From Nocardia huaxiensis (GTDB lineage Bacteria > Actinomycetota > Actinomycetes > Mycobacteriales > Mycobacteriaceae), in the NCBI RefSeq assembly GCF_013744875.1, contig NZ_CP059399.1, positions 5,828,001 to 5,892,000 on the forward strand: a stretch of DNA of 64,000 bases, in the 5' to 3' direction. Positions within the stretch are counted from its first letter, which is position 1. Each line of letters begins with the position of its first letter. Position numbers and translations under genes: made by a program. This document shows positions 37,822 to 46,259 of this stretch, one piece after another. Below the pieces are notes generated by a model. That model was not told where the DNA came from. It did not search any database and was given only the letters and a program-made list of their open reading frames with translations.

Positions 37822-38687
37822 GCCAGCTCCACCGGCAGGAACATGGCCACGACCTGTGTGATGGCGACGTTCACCACCGCGATCGACACCACCGACAGGA
37901 TCACGGCCGCATTGACGCCGTCCGCGACACCGCGCGGGCCGCCCTTGGCTTCCAGTCCCCGGTGGCAGGCGATGACCACCACGAGGAAGCCGAAGACCAT
38001 TGATTTGGCGAGTGACACCCACACATCGGCGCCGGAGGTGAAGGAACCGAACGACTCCCAGTAGCTGCCGGGCGTGACGCCGAGCGCGGCGATGGCCACG
38101 ACATATCCGGCCAGCACACCCATCACGATGATGAGGATGTTGAGCAGCGGGGCGACCAGCAGCATGGCGACCAGGCGCGGGGCTACCAGGCGCTGCACCG
38201 GGTCGATGCCCATGACGCGCATGGCGTCGACCTCTTCCCGCACGGTGCGCGCCCCCAGGTCAGCGGCGATGGCCGAAGCCGCCGCGCCGCCGAGGAGCAA
38301 TCCGGTGGCCAGCGGCGCTCCCTGTTTGATCACGCCGAGTCCGCCGGCCGCGCCGATCAGCGAATCCGCGCCGAGTTGATTCACCATGTTCCCCACCTGG
38401 GCGGACACGATGACGCCGAACGGAATGGCCATCAGCACACCGGGAATCGCGGTCACGGTGATGACGAACCACGCCTGCGCCAGGGTTTCCCGCCATTGGA
38501 ACCGCCCCCGCACCAGATCCGTCACGACCACGCGAGTCGCCTCCACGCCCGAGCGCATGGCACGACCGAAGGTTCCGACGCTCGACATGGTCGTTGCGGA
38601 GAAGTTGTCGCGTAACGCGTGCAGCCCCAGGCGATCCGTCGGGATCGGCGGCCCCTCCTCCCCCGCGTATGTACCGGACTCCCGCAT
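37818..38687 (-). CDS. yrbEA: YrbE-family ABC-type lipid permease A (MlaE fold)
   Basis: A 289-residue permease. A hydrophilic N-terminus of some 60 residues precedes about five membrane helices. The coupling motif is REEVDAMRVMGIDPVQRLVAPR, and GGLGVIKQGAPLATGLLLGGAAASAIAADLG is the characteristic conserved core. First gene of the eleven-gene mce operon. The TGACCG-type operator at 38709-38726 is centred 31 bases before its ATG, so the whole importer falls under that regulator. Confidence 0.93.
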   Translation of the reverse strand: MRESGTYAGEEGPPIPTDRLGLHALRDNFSATTMSSVGTFGRAMRSGVEATRVVVTDLVRGRFQWRETLAQAWFVITVTAIPGVLMAIPFGVIVSAQVGNMVNQLGADSLIGAAGGLGVIKQGAPLATGLLLGGAAASAIAADLGARTVREEVDAMRVMGIDPVQRLVAPRLVAMLLVAPLLNILIIVMGVLAGYVVAIAALGVTPGSYWESFGSFTSGADVWVSLAKSMVFGFLVVVIACHRGLEAKGGPRGVADGVNAAVILSVVSIAVVNVAITQVVAMFLPVELA

Positions 38688-38708
38688 TCCATCCCCTAAA
38701 TCATGCTC

Positions 38709-38726
38709 TAGCCGTACGTACGGTCA
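38709..38726 (-). promoter_or_regulatory. TGACCG-type operator, site A (mce operon)
   Basis: Minus strand TGACCGTACGTACGGCTA, matching TGACCGnnCGnnCGGTCA with two changes in the last three bases. The inner CCGTACGTACGG is a perfect palindrome. It stands 22 bases before the yrbEA ATG; CATGAT at 38705-38700 is a possible -10 box directly beside it. Confidence 0.75.
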
Positions 38727-38872
38727 GTTCGCCGTATGGGCAGCTATTGTGCACGGGGTCACACTTTCCGTCAACGGCCATGGGCCTTACTGGGCAAATA
38801 CCGAGAGAATGGTGAAACTTTCTCGCAACAGCCTTCGCCGCCCGCAGCAGGATCATTGAGAGATCCGACCTT

Positions 38873-38901
38873 TTGACTGTCCGTACGGTTGTGCTTACCA
38901 T
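38873..38901 (+). promoter_or_regulatory. promoter of the esterase-DUF445 genes with embedded operator site B
   Basis: TTGACT (38873-38878) and TACCAT (38896-38901) are 17 bases apart. The operator TGACTGTCCGTACGGTTG (38874-38891) covers the -35 box and most of the spacer, so bound regulator would exclude RNA polymerase. Transcription would start near 38908. Confidence 0.65.
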
Positions 38902-38956
38902 CCGCTGTATCGATGCGTCGAAGCATCGACGGGCAATGACGCCGAATGGAGCAACC

Positions 38957-39955
38957 ATGTGGAGCGCGGACTCGACAGCGCGATCGTTCGTAGGACTACC
39001 CGGCTCCGGTGCCGAGACATCGCAGGCACCGACAGCTCGGCCGAGCAGCCGAAGTGTCGCGGCGCGAATACTTTTCAGAGTGGCGGTCCGCCCACTGTTC
39101 CGTTTCGGAGAGCCCTCGGGCAACACCCTGGCGGCCATCCGCTTCCTGACCGATCGCGCCTCCGGGTCGGCGCGCAAGATTTCGCACCGCACCTCTGCCG
39201 CCACGCTCAACGGCGTGCCGTGCACCTGGGTACAAGCCGAAAGCGCCGGAGCGGGCGAGACCACCGTGCTGCACCTGCACGGCGGCGGCTTCCTGGTGGG
39301 GTCACCGCGGTCGCACACCGCACTGGCGGTGCGACTGTCCGCGGCGTGCCATGCCCGAGTCTGCCTGCCGGACTATCGATTGTCGCCCGAGCATCCGCAT
39401 CCCGCCGGCGCCGACGACGCACTGGCGACCTATCGGGGTCTGCTCGCCGCGGGCGTGGATCCGGCACGACTGATTGTCTCGGGTGATTCCGCGGGCGGAC
39501 ATCTGGCGGCCGCGCTGATCAATGATGTCATTCGAGAAGGGCTGCCCCGGCCCGCCGCGGTGGTGCTGCTCTCCCCCGTAATCGATCCGACCTCCGCCCG
39601 CGCCATAGCGCGCGACCGGCGACGCCGCGATCCGGTTCTCGCCGTGCCGTTCTGGGCACCCGCCGTCCGCGCGCACTTCGGCGGTGGCGGCATTCGCGAT
39701 CAGCGCACCACACCGATCGACGGGGTGGACCGCCGCTGGCCGCCGACCTTCATTCAGGTCGGCACCCGAGAATGCCTGCTCGACGATGCGCGCGGTTTCG
39801 CGGCCGCGCTGAAACGCGTTGGCGTGCCGTGCGAATTGCAAATCTGGCCGGGTCAGATACACGTCTTCCAGATATTCGCGGGATTCGTGCCCGAGGCAGA
39901 CGACGCCATCGCGGAGATCGGACGCTTTCTGCACCGCACGCAGCGCGCCGTGTAG
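38957..39955 (+). CDS. alpha/beta hydrolase, hormone-sensitive-lipase family esterase
   Basis: A 332-residue serine esterase. The oxyanion motif is HGGGF (108-112), the nucleophile Ser178 is in GDSAGG, and Asp276 or Asp277 (ECLLDDA) and His302 (GQIHVFQ) complete the triad. It would hydrolyse lipid or sterol esters, freeing substrate for the neighbouring enzymes. The first 35 residues are Ser/Ala-rich and hold no clear signal peptide. ATG 38957 was chosen because GGAG lies five bases upstream; ATG 38936 is possible. It is divergent from the mce operon and shares the TGACCG regulon; DUF445 follows after 26 bases. Confidence 0.9.
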   Translation: MWSADSTARSFVGLPGSGAETSQAPTARPSSRSVAARILFRVAVRPLFRFGEPSGNTLAAIRFLTDRASGSARKISHRTSAATLNGVPCTWVQAESAGAGETTVLHLHGGGFLVGSPRSHTALAVRLSAACHARVCLPDYRLSPEHPHPAGADDALATYRGLLAAGVDPARLIVSGDSAGGHLAAALINDVIREGLPRPAAVVLLSPVIDPTSARAIARDRRRRDPVLAVPFWAPAVRAHFGGGGIRDQRTTPIDGVDRRWPPTFIQVGTRECLLDDARGFAAALKRVGVPCELQIWPGQIHVFQIFAGFVPEADDAIAEIGRFLHRTQRAV

Positions 39956-39981
39956 TCGATCAGATCACCGAGGGGGGAATC

Positions 39982-41211
39982 ATGGACTGGTCGAAGATGG
40001 CCGCCGACCTACAGGAGAACTGGCATCTGTACGCGCTGATGCCGTTCGTCGCCGCCGCGATCGGCTGGTTCACCAAGCTGGTCGCGGTCGAGATGCTGTT
40101 CCGCCCTTTGGAATTCAAGGGCATCCCGCCGTATCTCGGCTGGCAGGGCCTGGTTCCGCGATATTCGGCGCGGATGTCGACCGTCGCCGTGGATCTCATG
40201 CTGGCACGGCTGATCGATCCACAGGAGATCATCGACCGCATCGATCCGGAGGAACTGGCCAAGCACATTCAGGAGCCGATGCTCGACACGGTCGCCGAGG
40301 TCGTGCACAAGCTGATGATGCGCCACCAGCCCGGCATCTGGGAGCTGCTGCCGGAACAGGTGCGCCGCATGCTGATCCGCCGGATTCAAAGTGATTCGCC
40401 GCAGCTGATCGCGCAGATGATGGACGACCTCAAGGCCAATGTGGATCTGGTCTTCGATATGCGCGCCATGGCCATCGACGCGCTCATGCGCGACAAAGCG
40501 CTGACCGTCCGCATGATCCGCGAGATCGCCGCACCAGAAATGCGGTTCATCGTCCGCTCGGGACTGTTGTTCGGTTTCCTCCTGGGCATTGTGCAGGCGG
40601 TCATCTGGGCGTTCACCCACTCCGCACTGATCATGCCGTTGTTCGGCGCGTTCGTCGGCTATTCCACCGACTGGCTGGCGCTCCAGATGGTGTTCCGCCC
40701 GATCGAGCCGAAGCGCTACCTCGGCGTATTCCGTTGGCAGGGACTCTTTCACAAGCGCCGCGATGAGGTCGCCGTCGACTACGGCGGCCTCATCGCCAAT
40801 GAGATCCTGACCCCCGCCAACATCATTCACGCGATGCTGACCGGCCCGCAGTCCGATCGTCTGTTCTCCCTCGTCGAGTACGAGGTCCAGCGGGTGCTCG
40901 ATCAGCAACTCGGCCGCGCCAAGCCCCTCGTCGAATTCGCCTTCGCCTCGAGCCTCGAGGCCATGAAGCATGATGTCGTCGACACCATGCGCACTCGGCT
41001 GCCCGACAGCACCCGGCAGATCGAGGAGTACACCATGCGGGCCCTCGACGTACACGCCATGATCATCGAGAAGATGCGGCTCATGACCAACGACGAATAC
41101 GAGAACATCCTGCGCCCGGCCTTCAAACAGGACGAATGGAAGATCGTCACCGTCGGCGCGATCCTCGGCTTCCTCGTCGGCGAGCTGCAGGTCCTCCTCC
41201 TGCTGCACTGA
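39982..41211 (+). CDS. DUF445-family membrane protein
   Basis: A 409-residue protein with an N-terminal membrane segment (LYALMPFVAAAIGWFTKLVAVEMLF), a central hydrophobic pair (GLLFGFLLGIVQAVIWAF and ALIMPLFGAFVGYSTDWLALQMVF) and a C-terminal one (VTVGAILGFLVGELQVLLLLH). Soluble helical regions lie between. The segment after the first membrane helix (MLFRPLEFKG...LGWQGLVP) recurs after the third (MVFRPIEPKR...FRWQGLFH), so the protein is an internal duplication. AGGGGGG precedes ATG 39982. Function of the family is unknown; the position suggests a role in envelope lipid handling with the esterase and Mce proteins. Confidence 0.88.
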   Translation: MDWSKMAADLQENWHLYALMPFVAAAIGWFTKLVAVEMLFRPLEFKGIPPYLGWQGLVPRYSARMSTVAVDLMLARLIDPQEIIDRIDPEELAKHIQEPMLDTVAEVVHKLMMRHQPGIWELLPEQVRRMLIRRIQSDSPQLIAQMMDDLKANVDLVFDMRAMAIDALMRDKALTVRMIREIAAPEMRFIVRSGLLFGFLLGIVQAVIWAFTHSALIMPLFGAFVGYSTDWLALQMVFRPIEPKRYLGVFRWQGLFHKRRDEVAVDYGGLIANEILTPANIIHAMLTGPQSDRLFSLVEYEVQRVLDQQLGRAKPLVEFAFASSLEAMKHDVVDTMRTRLPDSTRQIEEYTMRALDVHAMIIEKMRLMTNDEYENILRPAFKQDEWKIVTVGAILGFLVGELQVLLLLH

Positions 41212-41234
41212 CCTTCCAGATGATACGGTTGAAG

Positions 41235-41252
41235 TGACCGTCCGTGCGGTAA
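41235..41252 (+). promoter_or_regulatory. TGACCG-type operator, site C (TetR gene)
   Basis: TGACCGTCCGTGCGGTAA, two differences from the palindromic consensus at the right end plus a free-position choice in the core. It lies 21 bases before the TetR start codon and 23 bases after the DUF445 stop, directly in front of AAGGAGG. TTGAAG just upstream could be a -35 box. This implies autoregulation of the TetR gene. Confidence 0.75.
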
Positions 41253-41273
41253 GTCTTACAAGGAGGTACCGAA

Positions 41274-41939
41274 GTGGCAGGCCGCCCCGGCCGCCGAGAT
41301 CAGATTCTGGAGACGTTCATCCGTCACGTCGCCGAACGCGGCTACAACCAGACCAATCTCGGCGACATCGCCAACGAACTCGGCATGTCCAAGGGCACCA
41401 TCGTGCACCACTTCGGCACCAAGGCCCAGATGCTGCGTGAGCTCGAGGACAACTACATGTCCCAGCGCAAACGCGAACTGAAGCTGGTCTTCGAACGCCT
41501 GGAATCCCCCGCCGAACGCGTAGCCGCCATGATCTACGCGGGCGTCTTCTACCAAATCGAGGATCGCGACGCGACCATCGCCAGCCAACGCGAATTCGTC
41601 CAGCTCACAGACGATCCCGAAATGCTCAAAATCCGCGAGCACCGCTCCGACGTCCAACGCATGATGCAACAGGAAATCCGCGCCGGCATGGACGCCGGCG
41701 TCTTCCGCGAACTGGACGAGGCCCTCGCCACCCTCCAAATCTTCGGTTCCATGCAATGGATGTGGACCTGGTTCAACCCCAAAGGCCGCCGCACCCCCGA
41801 CGAGGTCGGCGCCGCCTTCGTCGACCTCGCCCTGGGCGGCCTGCTGATCGACCGCTTCATGCTGACCTCGCTCGCCGACCCGAAGGGCCGCCTCCCCAAG
41901 ATCGTGCACGAGTGCATGCAGGAGGCCGCGGCGCACTGA
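41274..41939 (+). CDS. TetR-family regulator, candidate master regulator of the TGACCG regulon
   Basis: A 221-residue TetR protein beginning at GTG 41274, eight bases after AAGGAGG. The DNA-binding domain is GRRDQILETFIRHVAERGYNQTNLGDIANELGMSKGTIVHHFGTKAQML (about 5-53). The helical ligand domain (MIYAGVFYQIEDRDATIASQREFVQL...MQWMWTWFNPKGRRTPDEVGAAFVDLALGG) resembles TetR proteins of fatty-acid and sterol catabolism in Mycobacteriales. It is the only regulator gene among the TGACCG-controlled units and carries a site before itself. I infer an acyl-CoA or related intermediate as inducer; the sequence does not show which. Confidence 0.92.
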   Translation: MAGRPGRRDQILETFIRHVAERGYNQTNLGDIANELGMSKGTIVHHFGTKAQMLRELEDNYMSQRKRELKLVFERLESPAERVAAMIYAGVFYQIEDRDATIASQREFVQLTDDPEMLKIREHRSDVQRMMQQEIRAGMDAGVFRELDEALATLQIFGSMQWMWTWFNPKGRRTPDEVGAAFVDLALGGLLIDRFMLTSLADPKGRLPKIVHECMQEAAAH

Positions 41940-42012
41940 CGCCCCACTGCCGGGTCACATAGGCCGACTGCCATCGAGCTGCCTCGCTGGAGTCTGAAGT
42001 TCAGGGACCGCC

Positions 42013-43842
42013 TCAGAACGCGGAGATGTCGAGGACCATAGGGTCGTTGTCCAGGTCGGCGAGCACGGTGCGGACAGCGGACAGGGTCGGCAAGACCTGC
42101 TTCGCGAAGAAGGACGCAACGGCGACCTTGCCCGAGTAGTACGCCGCGTCCGCGGGCTCGATACCGCCGGCGGCCAATCCGGCCGCGGCGATCTCGGCCT
42201 GGCGGAGCAGCAACCAGCCCACCAGCAAGTCGCCGGTGGCGAGCAGGAATCGGACCGAACCGGTTCCGACCTTGTAGATTTCCTCGGGGTGCTGCGCAGA
42301 AGCGGCCAGGTAGCCGGTGAGTGCTGCGGCCATGCCGCGCACGTCCTCGACGGCCACCCCGAGCAGGCGGCGCTCGGTGGTGAATCCCGCTCCCCCGGTG
42401 ACGGTTTCATCCATCTTGCCGAGCAGGAACTCCAGGGTTGCGCCGCCGTCGCGGGCGATCTTGCGGAAGAAGAAGTCCTGGGCCTGGATGGCGGTGGTGC
42501 CCTCGTATAGGGAGTCGATCTTGGCGTCGCGGATGTACTGCTCGATCGGGTAGTCCTGGAGGTAGCCGGAGCCGCCGAGGGTTTGGAGGGATTCGGTGAG
42601 CATGGCGTAGGCGCGTTCGCTGCCTACGCCCTTGGCGATCGGGAGGAGGAGGTCGTTGAGGCGGGCTGCCTGGGCGGGGTCCGCGCCCGAGACCTGTTGT
42701 GCTGCTTCGGGATCATGGTGGGCGGCGGTGAAGAGGTAGACCGCGCGGAGACCTTCGGCGTAGGCCTTCTGCATCATCAGGGAGCGGCGGACGTCGGGGT
42801 GTTGGATGATCGGGACGCGGGGGGCGTTCTTGTCGGCCATGTGGGTGAGGTCGGCGCCCTGGATGCGGTGGCGAGCGTAGTCGAGGGCGTTGAGGTAGCC
42901 GGTCGAGAGGGTGGCTATGGCTTTGGTGCCGACCATCATTCGGGCGGTTTCGATGATCTGGAACATTTGGGCGATGCCGTTGTGGGTGTCGCCGATCAGC
43001 CAGCCTTTGGCGGGGGTGCCGTGGGCGCCGAAGGTGATTTCGCAGGTTGCCGAGACCTTCAGGCCCATTTTGTGTTCGAGGCCGGTGACGAAGGCGCCGT
43101 TGCGGTCGCCGAGTTCGCCTGTGTGGGTGTCGAAGTGGAATTTGGGGACGTAGAAGAGGCTGAGGCCTTTGGTGCCCGGGCCTGCGCCGGAGGGGCGGGC
43201 GAGGACGAGGTGGGCGATGTTTTCGAAGAGGTCGTCGGAGTCGGCGGAGGTGATGAAACGCTTGACGCCTTCGATGTGCCAGGAACCGTCGGGCTGTGGG
43301 ATGGCTCGGGTGCGGCCGGCGCCTACGTCGGAGCCCGCGTCCGGTTCGGTGAGCACCATGGTGGTGCCCCAATTGCGTTCTACTGCAAGGGTTGCCCAGC
43401 GTTGTTGTTCCTCGGTGCCGATGCCGTGGAGGATGCTCGAGAACACCGGGCCGGTCAGGTAGAAGTAGATGCCGGGCTGGGCGCCCAGCAGGAATTCGGT
43501 GATGGCCCAGGTGACCATGGCGGGGGCGGGTACGCCGCCGACTTCCTCGCGCAGGCCGACGCGGAACCAGTCGGCGGATTGCCAGGCGCGCAGGGCCTTC
43601 TTGAAGGATTCGGGGATGCGGACGGTGTGGGTAGCCGCGTCGAAGGTGGGCGGGTTGCGGTCGGCGTCCGAGAACCCTTCGGCCACTGGGCCTTCCGCCA
43701 GTTTCGCCGCTTCGGTGAGCATCTGGCGCACCGTGGGGCCGTCCAGGTCGCCGTAGGCGCCCGAGGCGAGGATCTTGTCGAGTCCGAACATCTCGAAGAG
43801 GGTGAATTCGAGGTCGCGGACATTGCTGCGATAGTGCCCCAC
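42013..43842 (-). CDS. fadE5: acyl-CoA dehydrogenase, FadE5 family
   Basis: A 609-residue large acyl-CoA dehydrogenase. The start [23 protein letters not shown], the loop [44 protein letters not shown] and [36 protein letters not shown] match the long actinobacterial FadE5 type (M. tuberculosis Rv0244c), with its extra C-terminal helical domain. FadE5 oxidises a broad range of acyl-CoAs. GTG start at 43842. It is the last gene of the minus-strand run beginning at 50256, and converges with the TetR gene, with 73 bases between the stops and no clear terminator. Confidence 0.92.
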   Translation of the reverse strand: MGHYRSNVRDLEFTLFEMFGLDKILASGAYGDLDGPTVRQMLTEAAKLAEGPVAEGFSDADRNPPTFDAATHTVRIPESFKKALRAWQSADWFRVGLREEVGGVPAPAMVTWAITEFLLGAQPGIYFYLTGPVFSSILHGIGTEEQQRWATLAVERNWGTTMVLTEPDAGSDVGAGRTRAIPQPDGSWHIEGVKRFITSADSDDLFENIAHLVLARPSGAGPGTKGLSLFYVPKFHFDTHTGELGDRNGAFVTGLEHKMGLKVSATCEITFGAHGTPAKGWLIGDTHNGIAQMFQIIETARMMVGTKAIATLSTGYLNALDYARHRIQGADLTHMADKNAPRVPIIQHPDVRRSLMMQKAYAEGLRAVYLFTAAHHDPEAAQQVSGADPAQAARLNDLLLPIAKGVGSERAYAMLTESLQTLGGSGYLQDYPIEQYIRDAKIDSLYEGTTAIQAQDFFFRKIARDGGATLEFLLGKMDETVTGGAGFTTERRLLGVAVEDVRGMAAALTGYLAASAQHPEEIYKVGTGSVRFLLATGDLLVGWLLLRQAEIAAAGLAAGGIEPADAAYYSGKVAVASFFAKQVLPTLSAVRTVLADLDNDPMVLDISAF

Positions 43843-43874
43843 TCGGGTTGCCTTCCGTAATCCGTTGACGCTGT

Positions 43875-45023
43875 TCAGTTGTCGAGGCCGAGGGATTTGG
43901 CGATGACCTCGTTCATGATTTCGGTGGAGCCGCCGCCGATGGTGAGGATGCGGCTGTCGCGGTAGAGGCGCTCGACCTCGTTCTCGCGGATGTAGCCCAT
44001 GCCGCCGTAGATCTGCACGGCTTCGTTGACGACGTACTCGCAGGCCATGGCGGCGGTGTTCTTGGCCATGGCGACTTCGCTGCCCACCGGTTGGCCGGTG
44101 ACGTAGCGGGTCAGCACATCTCGGACGTAGACGCGGGCCACCGTGACGCGGCGGGCCATCTCGGCGAGTTTGTGGCGGATGACCTGGCGTTGCGCGAGGG
44201 GTTGGCCGAAGGTGGTGCGTTCGCGCACCCAGGGCACGGTGAGGTCGTAGGCGCGCTGCGCGGTGGCGTAGGCCTGGACCGCGAGGTTCAGGCGCTCGCC
44301 GTCGAGGCGGGTCATGAGCTGGGCGAAGGCGCTGTTCTCCGGGCCGACCAGGTTCGAAACCGGTACGCGCACACCGTCATAGGACAGTTCGGCGGTATCC
44401 GAGCACAGGCAGCCCATCTTCTCGAGCTTGCGGCCCACGGTGAAGCCGGGAGTGTCGGTGTCCACGATCAGCAGCGACAGTCCCCGGTAGCCCGGGCCGC
44501 CGGTGCGGACGACGGTCGTGACGTAGTCGGCGCGGACACCGGAGGTGATGTAGGTCTTCGCGCCGTCGACGAGGTAGTGGTCGCCGTCGCGAACCGCCCG
44601 GGTGCCGACGGCCGCGACGTCGGAGCCGGTACCGGGTTCGGTGATCGCCAGCGAGCCGATCTTCGTGCCCGCCAAGGTCGGCCGCACATACTTCTCGACC
44701 TGCGCCGGGTTCCCGACCGCGGCGATATGCGGTGCGGCGATGGTGTGCGTGAGCAGCGACCCGCACAAGCCCGGGCTGCCCCCGTTGCCGATGAGCTCCT
44801 CGATCAGGATCGCCAGATCGATGTAATCACCCGCACCGCCGGCAGATTCGGGGAAGGAAAGCTCCAGCAGCCCCAACTCGCCCGCCTTGGCGTGCAGTTC
44901 ACGCGGCAACTCGCCCGCTCGTTCCCAGTCGTCCATATGCGGAGCGATGTCACGACGGGTGAAGTCACGCACCAGCTTGCGCAGGTCTTGTCGCTCCGGG
45001 GTGGACCAGAGGTCGGAGGTCAC
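43875..45023 (-). CDS. acyl-CoA dehydrogenase
   Basis: A 382-residue enzyme of normal layout: [28 protein letters not shown], then [45 protein letters not shown], then [34 protein letters not shown]. The C-terminal segment is [46 protein letters not shown] 45023 directly follows the P450 stop codon. It is probably the first oxidation step after CoA activation by the adjacent FadD19-like ligase. Confidence 0.93.
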   Translation of the reverse strand: MTSDLWSTPERQDLRKLVRDFTRRDIAPHMDDWERAGELPRELHAKAGELGLLELSFPESAGGAGDYIDLAILIEELIGNGGSPGLCGSLLTHTIAAPHIAAVGNPAQVEKYVRPTLAGTKIGSLAITEPGTGSDVAAVGTRAVRDGDHYLVDGAKTYITSGVRADYVTTVVRTGGPGYRGLSLLIVDTDTPGFTVGRKLEKMGCLCSDTAELSYDGVRVPVSNLVGPENSAFAQLMTRLDGERLNLAVQAYATAQRAYDLTVPWVRERTTFGQPLAQRQVIRHKLAEMARRVTVARVYVRDVLTRYVTGQPVGSEVAMAKNTAAMACEYVVNEAVQIYGGMGYIRENEVERLYRDSRILTIGGGSTEIMNEVIAKSLGLDN

Positions 45024-46259
45024 CTACTGCCCCTTCGCGCGCGAAAGCCGCACGGGCAGTTCGGTGACGCCGTTGACGAAGTTGGATCGCAGCCGCGCCG
45101 GTTCGCCGATCACCTCGATAGTTGGGAATCGTTCGAACAGTTTGGTGAGCAGCAGTCGCCCCTCGAGCCGCGCCACGCCGCTGCCGAGGCAGAAGTGGGT
45201 GCCGAAGCCGAAGGAGACGTGCGGGTTCTGCTTGCGGGTGATGTCGAAGGTGTCCGGGTTCTCGAAGACCGTCTCGTCGCGATTGGCGGCGGCATAGGAC
45301 AGCACCACCTTGTCGCCGGCCTTGATCTGCTGCCCGCCGAATTCGATGTCCTGCACGCAGGTTCGCCGGAACTGCAGGATGGGCGGAAACATGCGCAGGA
45401 TTTCCTCGACCGCCTGCGGCATGAGGCTCGGATCCTCGCGCAGCAGACGCCACTGGTCCGGGTTCTCCGAGAGCAGCAGCACCGCGCCGTTGAGCATATT
45501 GCGGGTGGTCTCGTTGCCGGCGATGACCAACAGCTGGAAGAAGCGGTCGAGTTCGTCGTCGGTGAGGGTGCGGCCGTCGACCTCGGCGTTGACGACCAGA
45601 CTCCACACATCGTCGGTGGGATTGGCGCGCTTGGCCGCGGTCTGGCTGCGGGCATAGGCGAACAGTTCGTAGAACGCCGAGACGTAGGACTTCTTGTCGA
45701 CGGCTTCCGGGTCGTCGAAGCCCACCATGCGGTTGGTCCAGTCGAACAGCAGATGCCGTTCCTCGGACGGGATGCCGAGGATATCGGCGAGCACCAGCAG
45801 CGGCATCTCCGCGGAGACGCGCTCCACCCAGTCCAGCTCGCCGCCGTCGCCGAGTGATTCGACGATTCGATCCGCGTGCGCGGCAATGGATTCCATCATG
45901 CCGTTGACCACGCGCGGCGTGAACGCCTTGCTGATGATCTTGCGCATCTGGGTGTGCATGGGCGGGTCGATGTTCAGCATGGCCTGCCGCTGGATCTCCA
46001 GCTCGGCCGGGGACACCTCACGAACCCACGTGCCGCCCTCGTAGGAGCTGAACACGTCCGGGCGCTTACCGGCTGCCATGACGTCGGCGTGCCGGGTGAC
46101 GTACCAGAAGCCGGGGCCGCCCGCGAAGTCGTCGGTGGCGGGTTCGGGCACCCAGAAGACCGGGGATTCGCGGCGCGGCCGAGCCACCGCGTCGTACGGG
46201 AAGCCGGACACATAGGTGGCCGGATTACCTAGGTCGGGGATGAGGGCGGTGTCGGTCAT
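45024..46259 (-). CDS. cytochrome P450 (CYP125/CYP124-like group)
   Basis: A 411-residue P450 with I-helix AGNETT (247-252), ExxR at E286-R289 and haem loop FGFGTHFCLG (Cys357). MLNIDPPMHTQMRKIISKAFTPR and the FRRTCVQDIEFGGQQIKAGDKVV region recall sterol- and fatty-chain-oxidising actinobacterial P450s. ATG 46259 overlaps the stop of the ligase gene. Electrons could come from the FprB-like reductase at 51177, which sits under an operator of the same type. It is more distant from the P450 at 5949 than the other paralogous pairs are from each other. Confidence 0.93.
   Translation of the reverse strand: MTDTALIPDLGNPATYVSGFPYDAVARPRRESPVFWVPEPATDDFAGGPGFWYVTRHADVMAAGKRPDVFSSYEGGTWVREVSPAELEIQRQAMLNIDPPMHTQMRKIISKAFTPRVVNGMMESIAAHADRIVESLGDGGELDWVERVSAEMPLLVLADILGIPSEERHLLFDWTNRMVGFDDPEAVDKKSYVSAFYELFAYARSQTAAKRANPTDDVWSLVVNAEVDGRTLTDDELDRFFQLLVIAGNETTRNMLNGAVLLLSENPDQWRLLREDPSLMPQAVEEILRMFPPILQFRRTCVQDIEFGGQQIKAGDKVVLSYAAANRDETVFENPDTFDITRKQNPHVSFGFGTHFCLGSGVARLEGRLLLTKLFERFPTIEVIGEPARLRSNFVNGVTELPVRLSRAKGQ

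Noticed and set aside
41940..42012. Possible terminator between the TetR gene at 41274 and fadE5
   Set aside because: No stem of useful length is visible in the 73 bases.
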